A stretch of DNA of 64,000 bases from Agrobacterium cucumeris (GTDB lineage Bacteria > Pseudomonadota > Alphaproteobacteria > Rhizobiales > Rhizobiaceae). Each line of letters begins with the position of its first letter. Position 1 is the first letter of the stretch. Shown here one piece after another: positions 1-8,801 of this stretch. The stretch is taken from assembly GCF_030036535.1 (NCBI RefSeq), contig NZ_CP080387.1:1178001-1242000 (forward strand), given 5' to 3'. The notes beneath the pieces were generated by a model. The model was not told the origin of the DNA. It did not search any database and saw only the letters and a program-made list of their open reading frames with translations. Both the position numbers and the translations under genes were made by a program.

Positions 1-2215
1 GACCGTCCGTCGCCGGATGGCCGGGCAGGTGAGGCGCCAGGTGCGCCTTGACGCCGATCGGGCCCATGCCTGGACCGCCGCCGCCATGCGGAATGCAGAA
101 GGTCTTGTGCAGGTTGAGATGCGAAACATCAGAACCGATATCGCCGGGACGGGCAAGGCCAACCATGGCGTTCATGTTGGCACCGTCGAGATAGACCTGA
201 CCGCCTTGGCTGTGGGTGATCTCGCAAATCTCGCGAACCGTCTCCTCGAATACGCCGTGAGTGGACGGATAGGTGATCATGCAGCACGAGAGGTTTTCCG
301 CATACTGCTCTGCTTTTGCACGGAAATCATCGACATCGATGTCACCGTTATCCCGCACCTTCACCGGCACTACCTTCATGCCGACCATCTGCGCCGAGGC
401 AGGGTTTGTGCCATGCGCCGAGGTTGGAATGAGGCAGACATCGCGATGTGTGTCGCCATTGGCAAGGTGGTAGTTGCGGATGGTCAAAAGCCCGGCATAC
501 TCGCCTTGCGCACCGGAATTCGGCTGCATGGAGAAGGCATCGTAACCGGTGACCGAGCACAGTTTTTCGGAGAGATCGTCGATCATCTCCTTGTAACCCA
601 ACGCCTGATTGGCCGGTACGAAGGGGTGGATGTCGGAAAATTCCGGCCAGGTGATCGGTAGCATTTCCGCCGTAGCGTTCAGTTTCATGGTGCAGGAACC
701 GAGCGGGATCATCGAACGGTCGAGCGCCAGATCGCGGTCCGAAAGACGGCGGATGTAACGGGTCATCTCGCTTTCAGCGCGGTTCATGTGGAAGATCGGA
801 TGCGTCATGTACTGGCTGGTGCGCAGCAGTTCCTTCGGCAGACGATAGTCCGGCTCGAAATCCGAGATCGAGAAATTGCCGCCAAAAGCACGCCAGACGG
901 CCTCAAGCGTTGCCGGGCGGGTACGCTCGTCAAGGCTCATGCCGATCTTGGTCGCGCCGACCTTGCGCAGGTTCACACCTTCCGCCACGGCCGAGCGCAG
1001 GATAACGCCCTGCATGTGGCCGACTTCGACGGTGATCGTGTCGAAGAAGGTTTCCGGCTCGATGGTGTAGCCAAGCTTTTCCAGTCCCTTGGCCATCAGC
1101 ACGGCCTTCTGGTGGGTCTGCTGGGCAATCGCCTTGATGCCTTGCGGGCCATGGAAGACGCCATACATCGAAGCCATGACGGCAAGCAGCACCTGCGCGG
1201 TGCAAATGTTCGACGTCGCCTTTTCGCGGCGGATGTGCTGTTCGCGGGTCTGTAGCGACAGGCGGTAGGCGCGGTTGCCGCGCGCATCGACGGAAACGCC
1301 GACCAGACGGCCGGGCATGGAGCGCTTATGCGCGTCCTTGACGGCCATGTAAGCCGCATGCGGACCACCATAACCGACCGGAACGCCGAAACGCTGCGAG
1401 GTGCCGATGGCGATGTCTGCGCCCATTTCGCCGGGAGATTTCAGAAGCGTCAGCGCCAGAAGATCGGCGGCGACGGCGGCAATCGCGCCTGTCTGGTGCA
1501 GACGGGAAATCAGGCCGGAGAAATCGCTGACATGACCGTGGGTGCCGGGATACTGGAAGATCGCGCCGAACACGTCGACCGGATCGAGATCGGTGAAGGG
1601 ATTGCCGATAATCACCTTCCAGCCGAGCGGGGCCGCGCGGGTCTCGATCAGCGCGATGGTCTGCGGATGGCAATTGGCGTCCACGAAGAAAGCGGTCGCC
1701 TTGGACTTGGCGACGCGCTGGCACATGGCCATGGCTTCGGCAGCGGCAGTCGCTTCATCGAGCAGTGATGCATTGGCGACATCAAGGCCGGTGAGATCGC
1801 AGACCATGGTCTGGTAGTTCAGCAGCGCCTCAAGGCGGCCTTGGCTGATTTCCGGCTGGTAGGGCGTATAGGCCGTGTACCAGGCCGGGTTTTCCAGAAT
1901 GTTGCGCTGGATGACCGGCGGCGTGATGGTGCCATAATAGCCCTGGCCGATCAGCGAGGTCAGGACCTGGTTCTTGTTGGCCGTCTCGCGAAGACGATCC
2001 AGCGCCTCGCGTTCGGTCAGCGCCGCACCCCAGGTGAGCGGCACCTTCTGGCGGATGGAGGCGGGAACGGTGGCGTCGATGAGCGCGTCGAGGCTCTTAT
2101 AGCCGACGACCTTCAACATCTCTGCCATTTCCGACGGCGACGGCCCGATGTGACGCCGGTTGGCGAAATCATAGGGCTGATAGTCGGTGAAATGGAATTC
2201 GGTGGGCGTCGTCAT
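1..2215 (-). CDS. gcvP: Glycine dehydrogenase (decarboxylating), P protein, partial
   Basis: PLP-dependent P protein of the glycine cleavage system. It decarboxylates glycine and passes the aminomethyl group to the lipoyl arm of GcvH. About 738 codons are present and the C-terminal fifth runs off the left edge (family proteins are about 950 residues). The reading frame is open from the ATG at 2215, and the PLP-lysine motif HLNLHKTF is visible with Lys at about residue 704, followed by a glycine-rich segment (PHGGGGPG). The start codon overlaps the gcvH stop (TAATG), so the two are probably translationally coupled. It is the third gene of gcvT-gcvH-gcvP behind the riboswitch at 3811-3985. Identification is very secure. 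Confidence 0.97.
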   Translation of the reverse strand, partial: MTTPTEFHFTDYQPYDFANRRHIGPSPSEMAEMLKVVGYKSLDALIDATVPASIRQKVPLTWGAALTEREALDRLRETANKNQVLTSLIGQGYYGTITPPVIQRNILENPAWYTAYTPYQPEISQGRLEALLNYQTMVCDLTGLDVANASLLDEATAAAEAMAMCQRVAKSKATAFFVDANCHPQTIALIETRAAPLGWKVIIGNPFTDLDPVDVFGAIFQYPGTHGHVSDFSGLISRLHQTGAIAAVAADLLALTLLKSPGEMGADIAIGTSQRFGVPVGYGGPHAAYMAVKDAHKRSMPGRLVGVSVDARGNRAYRLSLQTREQHIRREKATSNICTAQVLLAVMASMYGVFHGPQGIKAIAQQTHQKAVLMAKGLEKLGYTIEPETFFDTITVEVGHMQGVILRSAVAEGVNLRKVGATKIGMSLDERTRPATLEAVWRAFGGNFSISDFEPDYRLPKELLRTSQYMTHPIFHMNRAESEMTRYIRRLSDRDLALDRSMIPLGSCTMKLNATAEMLPITWPEFSDIHPFVPANQALGYKEMIDDLSEKLCSVTGYDAFSMQPNSGAQGEYAGLLTIRNYHLANGDTHRDVCLIPTSAHGTNPASAQMVGMKVVPVKVRDNGDIDVDDFRAKAEQYAENLSCCMITYPSTHGVFEETVREICEITHSQGGQVYLDGANMNAMVGLARPGDIGSDVSHLNLHKTFCIPHGGGGPGMGPIGVKAHLAPHLPGHPATDG

Positions 2216-2577
2216 TACGCGATCAGCTCCTTGTAGGCTGCTTCGTCGAGCAGCGTATCGGCATCCGCCACGTTGGAAAGCTTCAGCTTGAAGAACCAGC
2301 CGGCACCCTGCGGATCGGAATTGACCAGCGAGGGATCGTCAACGATCGCCTGGTTGATTTCGACCACTTCGCCATCCAGTGGACAATAGACGTCGGAGGC
2401 AGCCTTGACGGATTCAACGGTTGCAGCATCGCCATCCTTGGCAAAGGTTGCGCCCACTTCCGGCAGTTCGACGAAGACGAGATCGCCGAGCTGTTCAGCG
2501 GCGTGGCTGGTAATGCCGACGGTGGCGATATCGCCTTCGAACTTCAGCCATTCGTGTTCTGCGGTAAATTTCAGCAT
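2215..2577 (-). CDS. gcvH: Glycine cleavage system H protein
   Basis: Lipoyl carrier protein of the glycine cleavage complex, 120 residues, a normal length. It shuttles the methylamine intermediate between GcvP, GcvT and the lipoamide dehydrogenase. The lipoylation site is Lys58 in ESVKAASD, and the N-terminus ([10 protein letters not shown]) is typical of the family. It lies 27 bp after gcvT and its stop overlaps the gcvP start. Cytoplasmic. Confidence 0.97.
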   Translation of the reverse strand: MLKFTAEHEWLKFEGDIATVGITSHAAEQLGDLVFVELPEVGATFAKDGDAATVESVKAASDVYCPLDGEVVEINQAIVDDPSLVNSDPQGAGWFFKLKLSNVADADTLLDEAAYKELIA

Positions 2578-2604
2578 CGTGTTCTCTCCGGAGATGGGAT
2601 GAAA

Positions 2605-3744
2605 TTATCGTTTATAGGTGGGCTTGATGAAGGGCAGGGCAGCGACGGCAACGGGCAGGTATTTGCCACGCACTTCGGCGAAGATCGCCGTGCCGGGTGT
2701 CGCGTAGGACACGGGCACATACCCCATGGCAACAGGGCCTTCGACCGAAGGGCCAAAACCGCCAGAGGTGACTTCGCCGATCTCCGTCTTGCCTTCGGCA
2801 TCCGCGAAAAGCTTCGAATGGCCACGCACCGGCGCCTTGCCCTCGGGCTTCAGACCGACGCGGCGGCGCGAGGTGCCATCCTTGAGTTCGCCGAGAATGC
2901 GCTCCGCCCCCGGAAAACCGCCTTCGCGATCACCACCGGCGCGGCGCGCCTTCTGGATTGCCCATTCAAGCGAGGCTTCGATGGGTGACGTCGTGGTATC
3001 GATGTCGTTGCCATAAAGACAAAGGCCGGCTTCGAGACGCAGACTGTCGCGCGCGCCAAGCCCGATGGCTTCGCAATCGGGATGTTCGAGCAGGGCTTTG
3101 GCGATTTCCTCCGCCTTGCCGGCGGGTACGGAGATTTCAAAACCGTCCTCACCGGAATAGCCGGAACGGGAAACGATGCAGGGCACGTCATGCAGCGGCA
3201 CTTCCTGCACATCCATGAACTTCATTTCGGACACGCCAGCCCACAGTTCCGCCAGCACCTCTTCGGCGCGTGGTCCCTGCAGCGCGATCAGCGCCCGGTC
3301 GTCAAGAAGGGTGATATCGCAGGCGTCGGAAAGATGCGCCTTCATATGAGCAACATCGGCGTCCTTGCAGGCCGCATTGACGACGACGAAAAGATGGTCG
3401 CCGCGATTGGTGACCATCAGGTCATCGAGGATGTGGCCGTTGTCGTCGGTGAAGAAGCCATAACGCTGGCGGCCTTCCTTGAGGCCAAGAATATCGACCG
3501 GCACAAGCGTCTCAAGCGCGCGTGCGGCATCGGCATTGTCGCCGGACTTAGCCTTCACAATCACCTGTCCCATATGGGAGACGTCGAACAGACCGGCGGA
3601 GGTGCGCGTCTGAAGGTGTTCCTTCAGCACACCGGCCGGATATTGCACCGGCATGTCGTAACCGGCAAACGGCACCATGCGGGCACCGAGCGAAACATGC
3701 AGGGAATGGAGCGGCGTGGTTTTAAGCTCGGCGGTATCGTCCAA
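2605..3744 (-). CDS. gcvT: Aminomethyltransferase, T protein of glycine cleavage
   Basis: The T protein transfers the methylene group from the H-protein-bound aminomethyl to tetrahydrofolate and releases ammonia. It has 379 residues, with the conserved N-terminal substrate region (FAGYDMPVQY), the Asp-containing folate-domain motif near GYSGEDGFEISV and a C-terminal GcvT domain ending in LPFIKPTYKR. It is the first gene of gcvT-gcvH-gcvP. The ATG at 3744 lies about 65 nt past the end of a tandem glycine riboswitch, which makes glycine-responsive expression of the operon very likely. Confidence 0.97.
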   Translation of the reverse strand: MDDTAELKTTPLHSLHVSLGARMVPFAGYDMPVQYPAGVLKEHLQTRTSAGLFDVSHMGQVIVKAKSGDNADAARALETLVPVDILGLKEGRQRYGFFTDDNGHILDDLMVTNRGDHLFVVVNAACKDADVAHMKAHLSDACDITLLDDRALIALQGPRAEEVLAELWAGVSEMKFMDVQEVPLHDVPCIVSRSGYSGEDGFEISVPAGKAEEIAKALLEHPDCEAIGLGARDSLRLEAGLCLYGNDIDTTTSPIEASLEWAIQKARRAGGDREGGFPGAERILGELKDGTSRRRVGLKPEGKAPVRGHSKLFADAEGKTEIGEVTSGGFGPSVEGPVAMGYVPVSYATPGTAIFAEVRGKYLPVAVAALPFIKPTYKR

Positions 3745-3810
3745 GGACGCCTCCAGGGTTGCGCGAAATATCGCGCGGGCTCAGGTCATGGCGCAAACGC
3801 ACCGGTTCAA

Positions 3811-3985
3811 GAGCCCCCTCTGTCCTTGTCGCCTGAGATTGTTATCCCTTCGGCGAGCCGTCCTTTAGATCAAGGTGGCTTCTCTCCAGAGTTCCGTCGT
3901 CACCGCTGGTCCTTTTGCCTGAGAGTTTCCGGGGCGGTTGCTCCTTCGGCACCGCAGTGACGCGGCTTCTCCCAACGATGATGCG
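3811..3985 (-). promoter_or_regulatory. Tandem glycine riboswitch upstream of gcvTHP
   Basis: Read on the minus strand there are two consecutive glycine aptamers. The first (about 3985-3903) carries GTTGGGAGAAGCC, GCCGAAGGAGCAACC and AACTCTCAGGCAAAAGGACC. The second (about 3896-3811) carries TCTGGAGAGAAGCC, CGCCGAAGGGATAACAATC and TCAGGCGACAAGGACAGAGG. These match the conserved cores of the glycine riboswitch. The arrangement directly before gcvT is the classical one, in which glycine binding switches on its own degradation. The rest of the 364-bp interval to 4108 shows no gene and presumably holds the promoter. Confidence 0.93.
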
Positions 3986-4108
3986 ACGCTCATTATCTTC
4001 GAAGCCCCGCTGTTGGCAAGGACCAAATGACGCATCTGAACAGATTCTTGCTCCATCTGCGCCATCGGCAGCGCAAGATGCGTTCAACAGTCGGAATGTC
4101 AGGCAATA

Positions 4109-4294
4109 TTAGTCAGATTTTTTCTCCGGCAAGCCCTTGCGTTTCGTCGAGGCGAAATCCTCAAGTTCCTTTTCTGTCATGGACTTCTCCATGCTTTTTG
4201 AAGCACCTTGTAAACTGGATTTCTTGATGTCGCCGCGTTTTGCGGCCAGTGCTGCACCCGCCGCTTTCTGCTGGGCTTTCGATTTGGCTGGCAT
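4109..4294 (-). CDS. Small DUF3008-type protein
   Basis: A 61-residue, lysine- and alanine-rich protein beginning MPAKSKAQQKAAG and ending in a very polar tail (KRKGLPEKKSD). This is the signature of the DUF3008 family of small alphaproteobacterial proteins of unknown function. The ATG at 4294 is preceded by a strong ribosome binding site (AGGAGG, about 6 nt away), which selects this start over longer in-frame extensions. It is probably soluble and partly disordered. No function can be given. Confidence 0.75.
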   Translation of the reverse strand: MPAKSKAQQKAAGAALAAKRGDIKKSSLQGASKSMEKSMTEKELEDFASTKRKGLPEKKSD

Positions 4295-4459
4295 GTCTGC
4301 CTCCTCTGAAACGATTGTTCCAGCAGGGAAATGCCGCCTTGCGACGATTGTTCCCTTGCGAGACGTCAAGCATGCGGCAAAATTCCCCTTTGAAATCGAC
4401 GGGAAAGCGGGATATCGCATGAGGTCATGGATGCAAATCGAAACCGACGACTGACAGGG

Positions 4460-4849
4460 ATGGAGAGAATGCTTCGCATTTTCTGCGCGGCCTTGATGTT
4501 GTCGCTCGGTTTTGCCCACAAGCCCGTGCTGGCCGCAGCGCCGACGGTGTCTCTGGACGAGAGCTACCGGCTGCCGGACGGCACCTTTGCGGAAATCTGC
4601 CTTGGCCACGGCGATGGCGTCAACGTCTCCCATGGCAAGGACGATCCGGCCCATTCCGGCGATGCCATGCTGTTTTGCGAGGCCTGCCTGCTGGCCTCGT
4701 CCATTCTTCTGCCGATACCTGATACCGAAGGCTGGCTGAAGACCGAATTCTCCTGGCTCGACAATCGCCTGAGCGCAAATTGGAGCTTCCGCTCTGTCCT
4801 GACGATTGAGAAACCCGCAGCGCGTGGGCCTCCATCCCTGTCCGCCTGA
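4460..4849 (+). CDS. Secreted hypothetical protein upstream of copper-type gene
   Basis: About 129 residues with an N-terminal signal peptide (MLRIFCAALMLSLGF...VLAAAP) and a small mature domain containing three cysteines (EICLGHG, FCEACLL). I do not recognise the family with confidence. Its position 90 bp before a periplasmic YcnI/PCuAC fusion suggests a shared role in periplasmic copper handling, which is inference from context. Possible starts are 4427, 4460 and 4469; the last has GGAGAGA just upstream but at very short spacing, so the start is uncertain. Confidence 0.6.
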   Translation: MERMLRIFCAALMLSLGFAHKPVLAAAPTVSLDESYRLPDGTFAEICLGHGDGVNVSHGKDDPAHSGDAMLFCEACLLASSILLPIPDTEGWLKTEFSWLDNRLSANWSFRSVLTIEKPAARGPPSLSA

Positions 4850-4938
4850 TTTTTCGTTTTACGGGATCATCGCCGCCTGCTGGCGGCACGGAGCGACTGC
4901 CACGGCCCTTAAGGGATGCAGTCGAAGGGACAAAAGAC

Positions 4939-5919
4939 ATGAAGACCACCAAAATCATCACCTGCACATTGTTCGTCGCCTCGGTTTCGACCGCGCAGGC
5001 TTTCGCCCACGCCACTTTCGTTGACGGCTCGGCTGAACAGGAAAGCACCGTTGTTGCCGCGCTGCAGGTGCCGCACGGCTGTGACGGCGGACTTGCCACG
5101 ACAGAAGTGCAGATCAAGCTGCCGGAAGGCTTCATTTCCGCCAAGCCGCAGCCCAAGGCCGGCTGGGAGCTGGAAGTCATCAAGGGTGACTACCAGAAGG
5201 CCTACAAGAACCACGGCAAGGAAATCAAAAGCGGCCCGGTCGAAATCCGCTGGAAGGGGGGCAATCTGCCGGATGAATTTTACGACACCTTCGCCGTACA
5301 GGGCAAAATCTCCGGCATCGAAGCCGGACAGGACCTGCCCTTCAAGGTAACGCAGCTTTGTGGCGACAAGGGTAAGGTTTCCTGGGACGAGGTGGCGGCA
5401 GCCGGTGTCGATCCGCACTCGCTGAAAAGCCCCGCCCCAACCATTCGCGTTGCCGCAAAGGCGGCCCATGCTGCCGGCGGCCATGATCATGGCGCCATGG
5501 ATATGGATGTCGTGAAGGCCGGCAGCCTTGAGGTTTCCGGCGGTGCGACCAAGGCCATGCTGCCGGGCCAGCCAGTGGGAGGCGGCTACGTGACGATCAA
5601 GAACGCCGGCACCAGCGACGACAAGCTGATCGGCGTCGAATCCTCCACTTCCGGTCGTGCCGAAATCCACGAGATGGCTATGGTCAACGACGTCATGAAG
5701 ATGCGCAAGCTGGATGACGGCATCGTCATTCCCGCCGGCCAGACCGTGGAACTGAAACCCGGCGGCCTGCACATGATGTTCTTCGACGTGAAGAAGCCCT
5801 TTGCCGAAGGCGACAAAGTGCCGGTAACGTTGATCTTCGAAAAGGCCGGCAAGGTCGAGATCGTACTCTCCGCCGCCAGCGCGGCCAAGGGTAACGGCGG
5901 CGACCACCAGCACAATTGA
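4939..5919 (+). CDS. Periplasmic YcnI (DUF1775)-PCuAC copper chaperone fusion
   Basis: A 326-residue exported protein. Residues 1-23 form a signal peptide ending in AQAFA, so the mature chain begins with His (HATFVDG), as in YcnI/DUF1775 proteins that bind Cu(II) through the N-terminal His. A linker rich in His/Asp/Met (GGHDHGAMDMD, about 180-190) leads to a PCuAC (DUF461) domain. That domain has the Cu(I) pattern of HEMAM..., a Met about ten residues on, and a distal HMM (GGLHMMFFDV). The C-terminus is again His-rich (GGDHQHN). PCuAC proteins deliver copper to the CuA site of cytochrome oxidase. A rho-independent terminator follows directly, so this gene ends its transcription unit. Confidence 0.88.
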   Translation: MKTTKIITCTLFVASVSTAQAFAHATFVDGSAEQESTVVAALQVPHGCDGGLATTEVQIKLPEGFISAKPQPKAGWELEVIKGDYQKAYKNHGKEIKSGPVEIRWKGGNLPDEFYDTFAVQGKISGIEAGQDLPFKVTQLCGDKGKVSWDEVAAAGVDPHSLKSPAPTIRVAAKAAHAAGGHDHGAMDMDVVKAGSLEVSGGATKAMLPGQPVGGGYVTIKNAGTSDDKLIGVESSTSGRAEIHEMAMVNDVMKMRKLDDGIVIPAGQTVELKPGGLHMMFFDVKKPFAEGDKVPVTLIFEKAGKVEIVLSAASAAKGNGGDHQHN

Positions 5920-5930
5920 TCAATAAAGAA

Positions 5931-5976
5931 CGGCTACCGGAACGCGTGACAGGTCCGGTAGCCGCAAGCTTTTTTA
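5931..5976 (+). terminator. Rho-independent terminator after the YcnI/PCuAC gene
   Basis: Inverted repeat CGGCTACCGGA ... TCCGGTAGCCG with an 11-nt loop, followed by AAGCTTTTTTATT. The stem is near perfect and the T tract follows immediately. Confidence 0.85.
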
Positions 5977-6062
5977 TTATTGTATCTCGTTTCTAGCGCC
6001 GTGGCGGAAAAGGCGTGATGGCCGTCGCCTCCGTGATTTTTCCGGCATTCGGTTGAAAATAT

Positions 6063-6122
6063 TTAGAAAATCATCCTGACGCCAGCCTGAATGCCGAAGG
6101 CCTGTCGATCGCGCACCTGTAT
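6063..6122 (-). pseudogene. Possible remnant of an outer-membrane beta-barrel gene 3' end
   Basis: On the minus strand a short open stretch reads QVRDRQAFGIQAGVRMIF and then TAA. A terminal strand with alternating hydrophobic residues and a final Phe is the usual C-terminal signature of outer-membrane beta-barrel proteins such as porins and TonB receptors. A TGA lies two codons upstream, so only the tail remains. The region is AT-rich and abuts the odd Asn-rich tail of the next gene. This is suggestive only and could be chance. Confidence 0.3.
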
Positions 6123-6143
6123 TCAGACATAAAATTAAAATAT

Positions 6144-6464
6144 TCAGATATCAGTCTGATTTAAATTGTTATTTTCAGATCGAGTTTTGGTGTTGTTTTC
6201 CTCATAGGCTTCCACAGCCTGTTCGAGCGTCGCCTGCGGTTCATGGCGCTGGCTGGCGGCGGTGAGGAAATAGAGGGTGAGCGCCGGCGGCTTGATGGCG
6301 GTCATCAGGGCTCGCAGCTGGAAATCGTCGCCATGTTCGGCCTTGCGCGCCAGTTCGTGAATGGCCTCTTCGACCTCGCTCTTGCGCGGCACGCGCTGCG
6401 ATGGCTTGACGGCTTCCAGCGCATAGGCTGCCGTATTCGCAGAAACGGAAAGAACCTGTGTCAT
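6144..6464 (-). CDS. Hypothetical protein, 106 residues
   Basis: Small soluble protein of unknown family. It is helix-prone (SEVEEAIHELARKAEHGDDFQLRALM) and ends in an unusual Asn-rich tail (ENNTKTRSENNNLNQTDI) that is more AT-rich than the body, as if the original 3' end had been replaced by a deletion junction. The ATG at 6464 has a good GGAGG site about 6 nt upstream, which supports translation. No catalytic motif is seen. Confidence 0.6.
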   Translation of the reverse strand: MTQVLSVSANTAAYALEAVKPSQRVPRKSEVEEAIHELARKAEHGDDFQLRALMTAIKPPALTLYFLTAASQRHEPQATLEQAVEAYEENNTKTRSENNNLNQTDI

Positions 6465-6666
6465 TCAACCTCCGGCCATCTTCGCGACCCTTGAAAATTG
6501 GAGAATACCATCCGCGTCTTGTTGGAAGGCTAAATCACGGGGCTGCAATTTAATCGTATTTTAGTGGACGCAAGCGGCGGGCAGAGGACTTTCGCCTGCG
6601 ATTATGATGGTCTAAAACTGCGTCGGACTGCCCGGTCCGGCCATTTCCTCCGGAGACATAATCCCC

Positions 6667-7044
6667 ATGGTGAATATCGCTCTTGTCGCCGTCGGCGGCG
6701 CAATCGGTTCCGTTTTTCGTTATCTGGTCGGCGTCTGGAGCGTTCGGCTGGCGGGGGTGAATTTTCCCTGGGGAACGCTGGCGGTCAATGTGGTCGGATC
6801 GTTCCTGATCGGTCTTCTGGTCGAACTGGTGGCGCGGCGATTGAATGCCTCGATGGAAATGCGTCTGTTTCTCGTCACCGGCGTGCTTGGCGGCTTCACG
6901 ACATTTTCGTCATTCTCGCTTGATGCGGTAACACTTTTCGAACGCGGCGCGCTCGGCCTTTCGGCCGTTTACATCCTTGCAAGCCTTGTGGTTTCCATCG
7001 CTGCGGTTTTTGCCGGGCTGGCCTTGGGCCGCAGTTTGTTCTAA
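6667..7044 (+). CDS. crcB: CrcB/Fluc-type fluoride channel
   Basis: A 125-residue membrane protein with four predicted transmembrane helices and the CrcB/Fluc motifs: VAVGGAIGSVFRY near the N-terminus, GTLAVNVVGSFLIG in helix 2 and GVLGGFTTFSSFS in helix 3. Fluc proteins form dual-topology dimers that let fluoride leave the cytoplasm. CGGAGA lies about 9 nt upstream of the ATG. I looked for a fluoride riboswitch in the leader and could not see one. The RNA pseudouridine synthase gene follows 66 bp downstream on the same strand. Confidence 0.93.
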   Translation: MVNIALVAVGGAIGSVFRYLVGVWSVRLAGVNFPWGTLAVNVVGSFLIGLLVELVARRLNASMEMRLFLVTGVLGGFTTFSSFSLDAVTLFERGALGLSAVYILASLVVSIAAVFAGLALGRSLF

Positions 7045-7110
7045 AGGCTTGATCCAAACGGCGCGCCGACGAACAGAGCGCGCGATCAAGACAGAAAGAC
7101 TGGAAATTTC

Positions 7111-8100
7111 ATGGCAGGTATCGAGCATATCAAGGTCGAGGCCGACGAGGCCGGTATGCGCCTGGATCGCTGGTTCAAGATTCATTATCCGGGCCTTGGT
7201 TTCGGCCAATTGCAGAAGCTGCTGCGTTCCGGCCAGGTGCGCGTGGATGGCGGCCGGGTGAAGACGGATGCGCGGGTGCAGCCGGGGCAGATGGTGCGCG
7301 TGCCGCCGGTTGATTCCGACCTGAAGGTCAAAACCGGCCCGATTGGCTCCAGGGACCTCAAACATTCGGAAGACGCCGAACTTCTGGCGCGCATGCTGCT
7401 GCATGAAGACGACAAGGTTTTCGTTTTCAACAAGCCGGCCGGCATTGCCGTGCAGGGCGGTTCCGGCGTCAACCGTCATATTGACGGGCTTCTGGAAGCA
7501 TGGACGAGCCCGAAGGGTGAAAAGCCGCGTCTGGTGCACCGTCTGGACCGCGATACGTCAGGCGTGCTGGTGGTTGCCCGCACAAGAGGTGCGGCGCAGA
7601 AGCTGACGGCCGCCTTCCGTGAGCGCGATACCAAGAAAACTTACTGGGCGCTGGTCAAGGGCGTGCCGCGCAAACATCAGGACAAGATTTCCACCTGGCT
7701 GGTTAAAGAGCAGACGATGGATGGCGACCGCATGCGCATCGCCAAACACGGCGAGGAGGGGGCCGATCACGCCATTTCCTATTACCGTGTCATCGATACA
7801 GCCGCGCAGAACCTCGCCTGGCTGGAAATGGAACCCTATACCGGCCGTACCCACCAGCTTCGCGTTCATGCGTTGCATATGGGACATCCGATCATCGGCG
7901 ATCCCAAATATTACATCGACGATCCGAACTGGGATTTCCCGGGCGGCATCCAGAAGCGCCTGCACCTGCATGCGCGCCATATCGACATACCGCACCCTAA
8001 TGGCGGCCGCCTTCGGGTCAGCGCGCCTTTGCCGCCGCATATGGTGCAGACTTGGAACCTGCTCGGCCTCGACGTGGCCGATGGCGATAGGGAAGATTGA
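7111..8100 (+). CDS. RluC/RluD-type 23S rRNA pseudouridine synthase
   Basis: RluA-family pseudouridine synthase, 329 residues. An N-terminal S4 RNA-binding domain (about 15-70; MRLDRWFKI, GQVRVDGGRV) is followed by the catalytic domain, with HRLDRDTSG carrying the catalytic Asp at residue 146. Later motifs include EMEPYTGRTHQLRVH and GDPKY. Domain order and length fit RluC or RluD; which uridines it modifies cannot be told from sequence reading alone. It is followed 6 bp later by a HAD phosphatase, so the two are probably co-transcribed. Confidence 0.92.
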   Translation: MAGIEHIKVEADEAGMRLDRWFKIHYPGLGFGQLQKLLRSGQVRVDGGRVKTDARVQPGQMVRVPPVDSDLKVKTGPIGSRDLKHSEDAELLARMLLHEDDKVFVFNKPAGIAVQGGSGVNRHIDGLLEAWTSPKGEKPRLVHRLDRDTSGVLVVARTRGAAQKLTAAFRERDTKKTYWALVKGVPRKHQDKISTWLVKEQTMDGDRMRIAKHGEEGADHAISYYRVIDTAAQNLAWLEMEPYTGRTHQLRVHALHMGHPIIGDPKYYIDDPNWDFPGGIQKRLHLHARHIDIPHPNGGRLRVSAPLPPHMVQTWNLLGLDVADGDRED

Positions 8101-8106
8101 TATCAG

Positions 8107-8769
8107 ATGAAACTGGTTCTTTTCGATTGCGACGGCACGCTGGTGGACAGCGCCGGCCTTATCCATGCCGTGATGGCCGACACGTTTGCCGATTTCGGAA
8201 AGCCGCGTCCGGATATCTCGCAGACCAAGGCGATCATCGGCCTGACGCTCGATATCGCCATAGCCCGCATGCTCGGCAAGACGCATGTGGATGACGAGGC
8301 GCTTGCGATGACGGCGCGTTATCGTGAAATCTATCACCCGATCCGGGAGCGCCCGGGCATGATCGAACCGCTTTTCGACGGCATCGCGCCTTTGATTGAC
8401 ACGCTTTCGAAACGGGATGACGTGCTGATCGGCGCCGTCACCGGCAAGGGTCGGCGCGGGCTGACCCATATTCTCGAAACCCACGGTTTTACGGATCACT
8501 TCATCGTTTCGCGCACGGCGGATGATTGCCCGTCCAAGCCGCATCCGGCCATGGTGATGGAATGCTGCCATGAAACCGGCATGGTTCCGGCCGACACTGT
8601 CGTCATCGGCGATGCGATCTATGACATGCAGATGGCCAAAGCCGCTGGCGCAAAAGCCATCGGTGTTGCCTGGGGTTATGCCTCGGTCGACGATCTCTGG
8701 AAGGCCGGCGCCGATGCCGTCGTCAGCCACCCGCGTGAAATCCCGGCCTATGTTCCGGCCGACATTTGA
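8107..8769 (+). CDS. HAD-family hydrolase, phosphoglycolate phosphatase-like
   Basis: A 220-residue haloacid-dehalogenase-type phosphatase. Motif I is LFDCDGTLVDS (nucleophile Asp8), motif III includes a Lys in DCPSKPHPAM, and motif IV is VVIGDAIYDMQMA. A helical cap sits between motifs I and II, as in subfamily IA (Gph/PpaX). The substrate is unknown. In rhizobial genomes such genes commonly sit between an RluC-like enzyme and ATP12, as here. Confidence 0.9.
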   Translation: MKLVLFDCDGTLVDSAGLIHAVMADTFADFGKPRPDISQTKAIIGLTLDIAIARMLGKTHVDDEALAMTARYREIYHPIRERPGMIEPLFDGIAPLIDTLSKRDDVLIGAVTGKGRRGLTHILETHGFTDHFIVSRTADDCPSKPHPAMVMECCHETGMVPADTVVIGDAIYDMQMAKAAGAKAIGVAWGYASVDDLWKAGADAVVSHPREIPAYVPADI

Positions 8770-8801
8770 ATAATCTTCTACCTGACTGATGAGGACGTGC
8801 C

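Noticed and set aside
6540-6666. Fluoride riboswitch before crcB
   Set aside because: The conserved pseudoknot elements of the crcB motif could not be found in the leader.
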